From NCBI GenBank assembly GCA_947579665.1, contig OX388352.1, positions 73,136,113 through 73,200,112 of the forward strand: DNA of 64,000 nucleotides, read 5' to 3'. The notes beneath the pieces were generated by a model. The model was given only the letters and a program-made list of their open reading frames with translations. It was not told the origin of the DNA and ran no database searches. A program made the position numbers and the translations under genes. Shown here one piece after another: positions 60,238 through 64,000 of the stretch. Source of the DNA: Sympetrum striolatum. Taxonomy: Eukaryota > Arthropoda > Insecta > Odonata > Libellulidae. How positions within the stretch are numbered: position 1 is the first letter of the stretch; the number at the start of each line of letters is the position of its first letter.

Positions 60238-60699
60238 TTAATCGTCCACTCGGCGTTTTTCTTTATTTGAGTGAATCGACCTCAAAATACACAATCACAG
60301 TTATGACGCCACGCATTATTACCTAAATCGTCAATCCGCACTTCTATATAACTCCTATGTATGCCGTTTTAGATTATAATCACGCAGTATTTTTTACTCT
60401 GATGAAATATTTACATCATAATATTTATGAGGATACCGAATCTGTGTGGACTATTATTATTGCTATAGACTGATGGTTAAGAACGTGATAAATATATAGG
60501 TATTTTTTCTGTATTTTTGCCATAGCTATAGTCAATTCGTATTATATGCGGTATGAAAGGAATGGAAATAAAGATTGCCATTGCCATCTTGGATGTGTAT
60601 TAGGCTGGTTCGAAAAAAACTTTTTTAAAAATTTCAGATCGCTATAGTGCGGAAAAGTTGCGATTGGTATAGACATGAAAAAAGCACTGATTATTATTT

Positions 60700-61110
60700 T
60701 TTTATAAATTTGGCTTCCGGTCGCGCAATGCCATCGAAGTTAGCAAAAAATTTGTGAAAAACCTTAATTTTTCATAATTTTTTTAAACATGCCAGATGGT
60801 TTTAATTGCGTTCCTATACCATGAATTAACTACTAAAAGTATGTGAAATCAATTTATATGCACTTTTTTACATTTGTTTCATATCTTCCGGTCGCGCAAC
60901 ATAGTACAAAATGAGTAAAATTAGTAGTTTTTTGCAAAATTTCAAAGTTTAACAGTTTAGTACATTTTAATCATACGACCTTCAGAGATGCTATAGTTTA
61001 ATTCTATTGCAATGATAATTGGATAATAAATAATAACAATAATATATTTAAATCCAAGCATATAATATGAACTTTGATATTCAAGTGGAATTCGGTCGCG
61101 CAGCTTCGTC
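60700..61110 (+). repeat. Spaced repeats of a GGTCGCGCA word
   Basis: TTCCGGTCGCGCAA occurs near 60716 and 60888, and TTCGGTCGCGCAG near 61087, each after an A/T-rich run, 170-200 bp apart. Flanking similarity is limited. Possibly degenerate monomers of an unknown repeat. Confidence 0.4.
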
Positions 61111-61114
61111 AAAA

Positions 61115-63480
61115 ACAGCAGAGTAGCCTACCTGGACAGAGAGGCGAGGCGGTTTCCTTTCAGATAATTTAGAAATTTTCTAATGGTAAATATTTGGTAA
61201 TTTTTTGTTTCAATATTCAATTTTTGGTGCAGATCTTCGCTCATTTTGTTTACAAAACGACCCAGAACTCAACACGGGGACGTGGCTGAACTTCGAGTTC
61301 CACCCACACCCTACCCAACCAACCATTCAATGTAGGGTGTGTTACTTACAAAATATACATATTTATTTCGCTTTCTCTCTAAATAAATAAGTAAATTCTC
61401 GCGTCGACCCCTTTTTTCGATAAACTTGATCTTTCGTCAAACTCGGAAAACTGAGGGTAATTTAATCGACATCAGTTTGTGAAATTGTATCGGATTAGAA
61501 GTCTGTATTTACTATAAGAAGGACTCTGTACCGAGAAGGAAATTACTCTTCAACTCTCTACTCCGTTTTGCAATGACATTATTACAGTCCGTTAATCATC
61601 GCATTTCCTTTCCTTGTGGTTAAAGTGTCCTTAGTTCGTTAGTTTTTCATCGCTATGTTGAAACGGATAACATTTTACTCGAAAATTACGTAGCAATTGC
61701 GTATAACGTAAAAAAGTAGGCGTGAAATCATTTTCTACCAATAAAAAAAGCCCCACTATGATTGGGTGTTAGATTGAGGAGGCAACTGGAATTTTTCATT
61801 CTAGAAGTCTAGATAGGAGTAATTCTCGACACGTTCTGGCATTAAATAGCTACGCCTGTATTACCTTACTCGCAAAAATCAGATATTTAAGTCTAGATGG
61901 AGTATTTTATTTTAGAAAATTTTTGATATTCGCAACGGTAACTTAATATGAAGTAAGAGTGACATTTCTCTGGCCGATAAGGATTTTCAGTTCGATTGTT
62001 TGACTCAGATAGCGAATTATTCTCTATCGACATATTTGGAAGAATTTCATATGTACTTTATCTTTCTCGAATTACTATTGCATCCGTACCAGTCCATCGC
62101 TCGTTGTTCGGCTATCCGCTATTATTCGCTCTACGTCAACTCCGATATGATAAGTCATCCAAGACAAAATTCCTATACGTTTATATTTTTTACCCATACT
62201 AGACGATCGGGTGAAACGCGGGAAAACCCGCAAAATAGAGTTTTCCCGCTAAACTGCTCCAAAATCTTGTATATTCTACACGGGCGGTTGAACAGCGATA
62301 AAAACGCTAGCAAAACGCTCGGCCATTCTACTCTAGCGGTCGAGCTGCCTGTAGCTGCGATGAACGTTGTGAAGTTTTACTGCATGGATAGTTTCAGGTA
62401 TTCGAAATCTTCAAAAGAGCATTAGTATTATTATTAAGCCTTTCGTCCTTTACAGCTACTTCAATAGAATCTCAGTCAATACTGTGTAAACGTACCTTTA
62501 AATCTTAAAATAAGAGGTTTTCTTACTTTTCTAGCTTGTAATTGCTCTTTTGCCAAAACTCAGAAAGTAACCTCACGGAAGTCTGGAGTAATTTGACATA
62601 ATTCGCGCGATAGATAAAACCTTATCGGTCGATATATCGCTAAGCGTAAACCTGCCTTTAGAAACGTGCAGCTCACTAAGTCGTCGAGATAATATATACT
62701 TATTTTGCCATCGCGTGTGTTGCCGCATGCCCTCCCAAGAGATAAAATTACTCGACGTTGGGCAATTCTGCGGAGCTCCATTATTCAGTTTTCCTCGCGG
62801 CAATTGCACGTTTTCTCCGACGGGTGCATTGCATCCCTTCAATGAGGAAAAATAGTCCGCACGACCCGATCTTTAATTTCATCCCTCGCGTTGCAAAAGT
62901 GATCGCTTCAAGGTGACCTCGCTTCTCGTGCAGATTCACCTCCCTTTTCCCCATCGTCAAATGCTTATTGGCTTTCGGAAGATATATTCCGTTGGAGGAA
63001 AAACCGTTCGCTTGACCTTGCGATGCTTCTATTCCATCGCACATTTGAGTCGACAATGGATTTATTTCGCGAACGAGGGTGTTAACAATTTAATGGTGTA
63101 CTCCGCATTCAGTACGCATTCTTAAAACACTCGACTTGCAGTATTTGGTGAATTATTTCCGCGATATCTATTGTTGTTATTGTTGTAAAATTTTGTTCAA
63201 TCTCTAATTCGTCGAATCGCGCTGTTGTTGTGTATTTGCTCTCCCACGAGTTTGCAACCGGCGTCGGATCATAAAATAAAATTACGATAATGAGTCGATG
63301 TGTGAACGCTTTAAGGATAGATTTCGCAGGTGAGATACGATACATCATCGTAAAATAATACCGTGAATAAGTGATTTCTCAAAGGAGTATAGAAAATATA
63401 TACGCTACGTTTTGCTCGTACCGACAATTGCTCTCGATGAGTAACCACATTCTCGATGTTTCTCAGAGTAACGTTATGAA
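61115..63480. other. No gene recognised
   Basis: Overlapping frames on both strands at 61996-63348 show no motif. 62215-62260 holds a small inverted repeat (GCGGGAAAAC / GTTTTCCCGC). Confidence 0.4.
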
Positions 63481-63484
63481 CATG

Positions 63485-64000
63485 GATTAGACCTCTACAT
63501 GCTGATTATAGATTATAAAAATACAGAATAAAACTATATGAAATAATTCATGAACTTGGTATCACGCAGAAGTTAATACGTATGGTGCAAATGGCTACGA
63601 ATAATACAAATGCTCAAGTTAAATTGGGAACAAACCAGTAAAGAATCTGAATTTAATATGGGGGTTAAACAAAGGGACGGGCTGTCTACAACCCTATTCA
63701 TACTAGCACTACTTAAAGTAGCAACAACAATCAACCAGCGAGGTTGAATCTATAACAAGACCACGATGATTTAGTCATAACGGCAAGAAAAAAAATGATT
63801 ACGGGTATATGGAAAATTGGAATCAGAAGTAGAACAGATAGATTGAAGAAAAACCGAGTGTATGATTATGTCCGCATCATATCAAGGAGAAAACTGGAGG
63901 ATTTGGTGGTGGAGGACAAAATATTTCAAGGAACTTAAGATACCTAGAAAACCTAATCGATAATGAGAAAAAAGTTAGAAGCTGTGTAACGGAGCGAATG
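63485..64000 (+). pseudogene. LINE reverse transcriptase fragment, continues past window
   Basis: On plus, frames give KLYEIIHELGITQKLIRMVQ, MATNNTNAQVKL, GVKQRDGLSTTLFILALLKV (the RT block usually G-x-x-QGD-x-LS-x-LLF), and near the end NLRYLENLIDNEKKV, equivalent to the F-x-YLG-x-x-I block. There are several stops and at least one deletion (the F-A-D-D block is absent). It runs off the right edge. Confidence 0.75.

Noticed and set aside
62781..63056. Possible host exon (minus, 91 codons)
   Set aside because: Overlaps an equally long plus frame, has no convincing splice sites and no recognisable domain.

Overview
The window looks like AT-rich, intron-bearing nuclear DNA from an insect. The clearest host gene is an exon of mitochondrial ribosomal protein S33 (22583-22834) with an insect-like protein sequence, flanked by consensus splice sites. 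The repeats point the same way: a copia retrotransposon primed by an internal piece of initiator tRNA-Met, LINEs and a Penelope-like remnant typical of insects, and hAT, Tc1/mariner and other MITEs. No bacterial gene organisation is present. Most listed ORFs are chance or shadow frames.

Layout. (1) 1-3575 is a tandem array of about 165-bp monomers, each carrying a perfect or near-perfect tRNA B-box (GGTTCGANNCC). Six monomer types form a unit of about 1.1 kb with (TA)n junctions. The array continues inverted at 3580-4352 and 14264-14400, and a single unit recurs at 15465-16525. (2) 4353-14263 is a virus-like DNA element with 212-bp terminal inverted repeats (TIRs), inserted in the inverted array. 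It keeps the N-terminal part of a protein-primed-type DNA polymerase B ORF, the C-terminus of an adenovirus-type cysteine protease, two members of one small arthropod element-associated family, and two unknown ORFs. An internal deletion joined polymerase to protease. (3) A copia element (5175-10529, minus strand) interrupts the polymerase gene, and a 504-bp MITE (7639-8142) interrupts the copia integrase, so four levels of nesting are visible. (4) 14930-15415 is a foldback with 15-bp minisatellite arms.

(5) 16533-22834 is the host-gene area. It holds terminal exons of an unidentified basic, serine-rich protein, including a duplicated last exon; a candidate exon set at 19291-19381 and 21410-21851; and mRpS33. 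Its continuation is not found in the window. (6) From about 22.9 kb to the end I find no convincing host gene. Instead there are MITEs (24357, 33871, 42929, 50138, 59056), a 751-bp TTAA-flanked foldback (59487-60237), SINE-like tRNA-derived sequences (27120, 29046, 30530), a Penelope-like remnant with a hammerhead-ribozyme-like core (31264-31802), and broken LINEs (18120, 30173, 32868, 42597-45063, 54090-55330, and 63485 to the end). The remaining stretches are unannotated AT-rich DNA.

The most interesting items are the degenerate virus-like element with its paired small paralogous genes and spliced leader, and the B-box higher-order array. All family assignments come from reading motifs by eye. 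No search was run.
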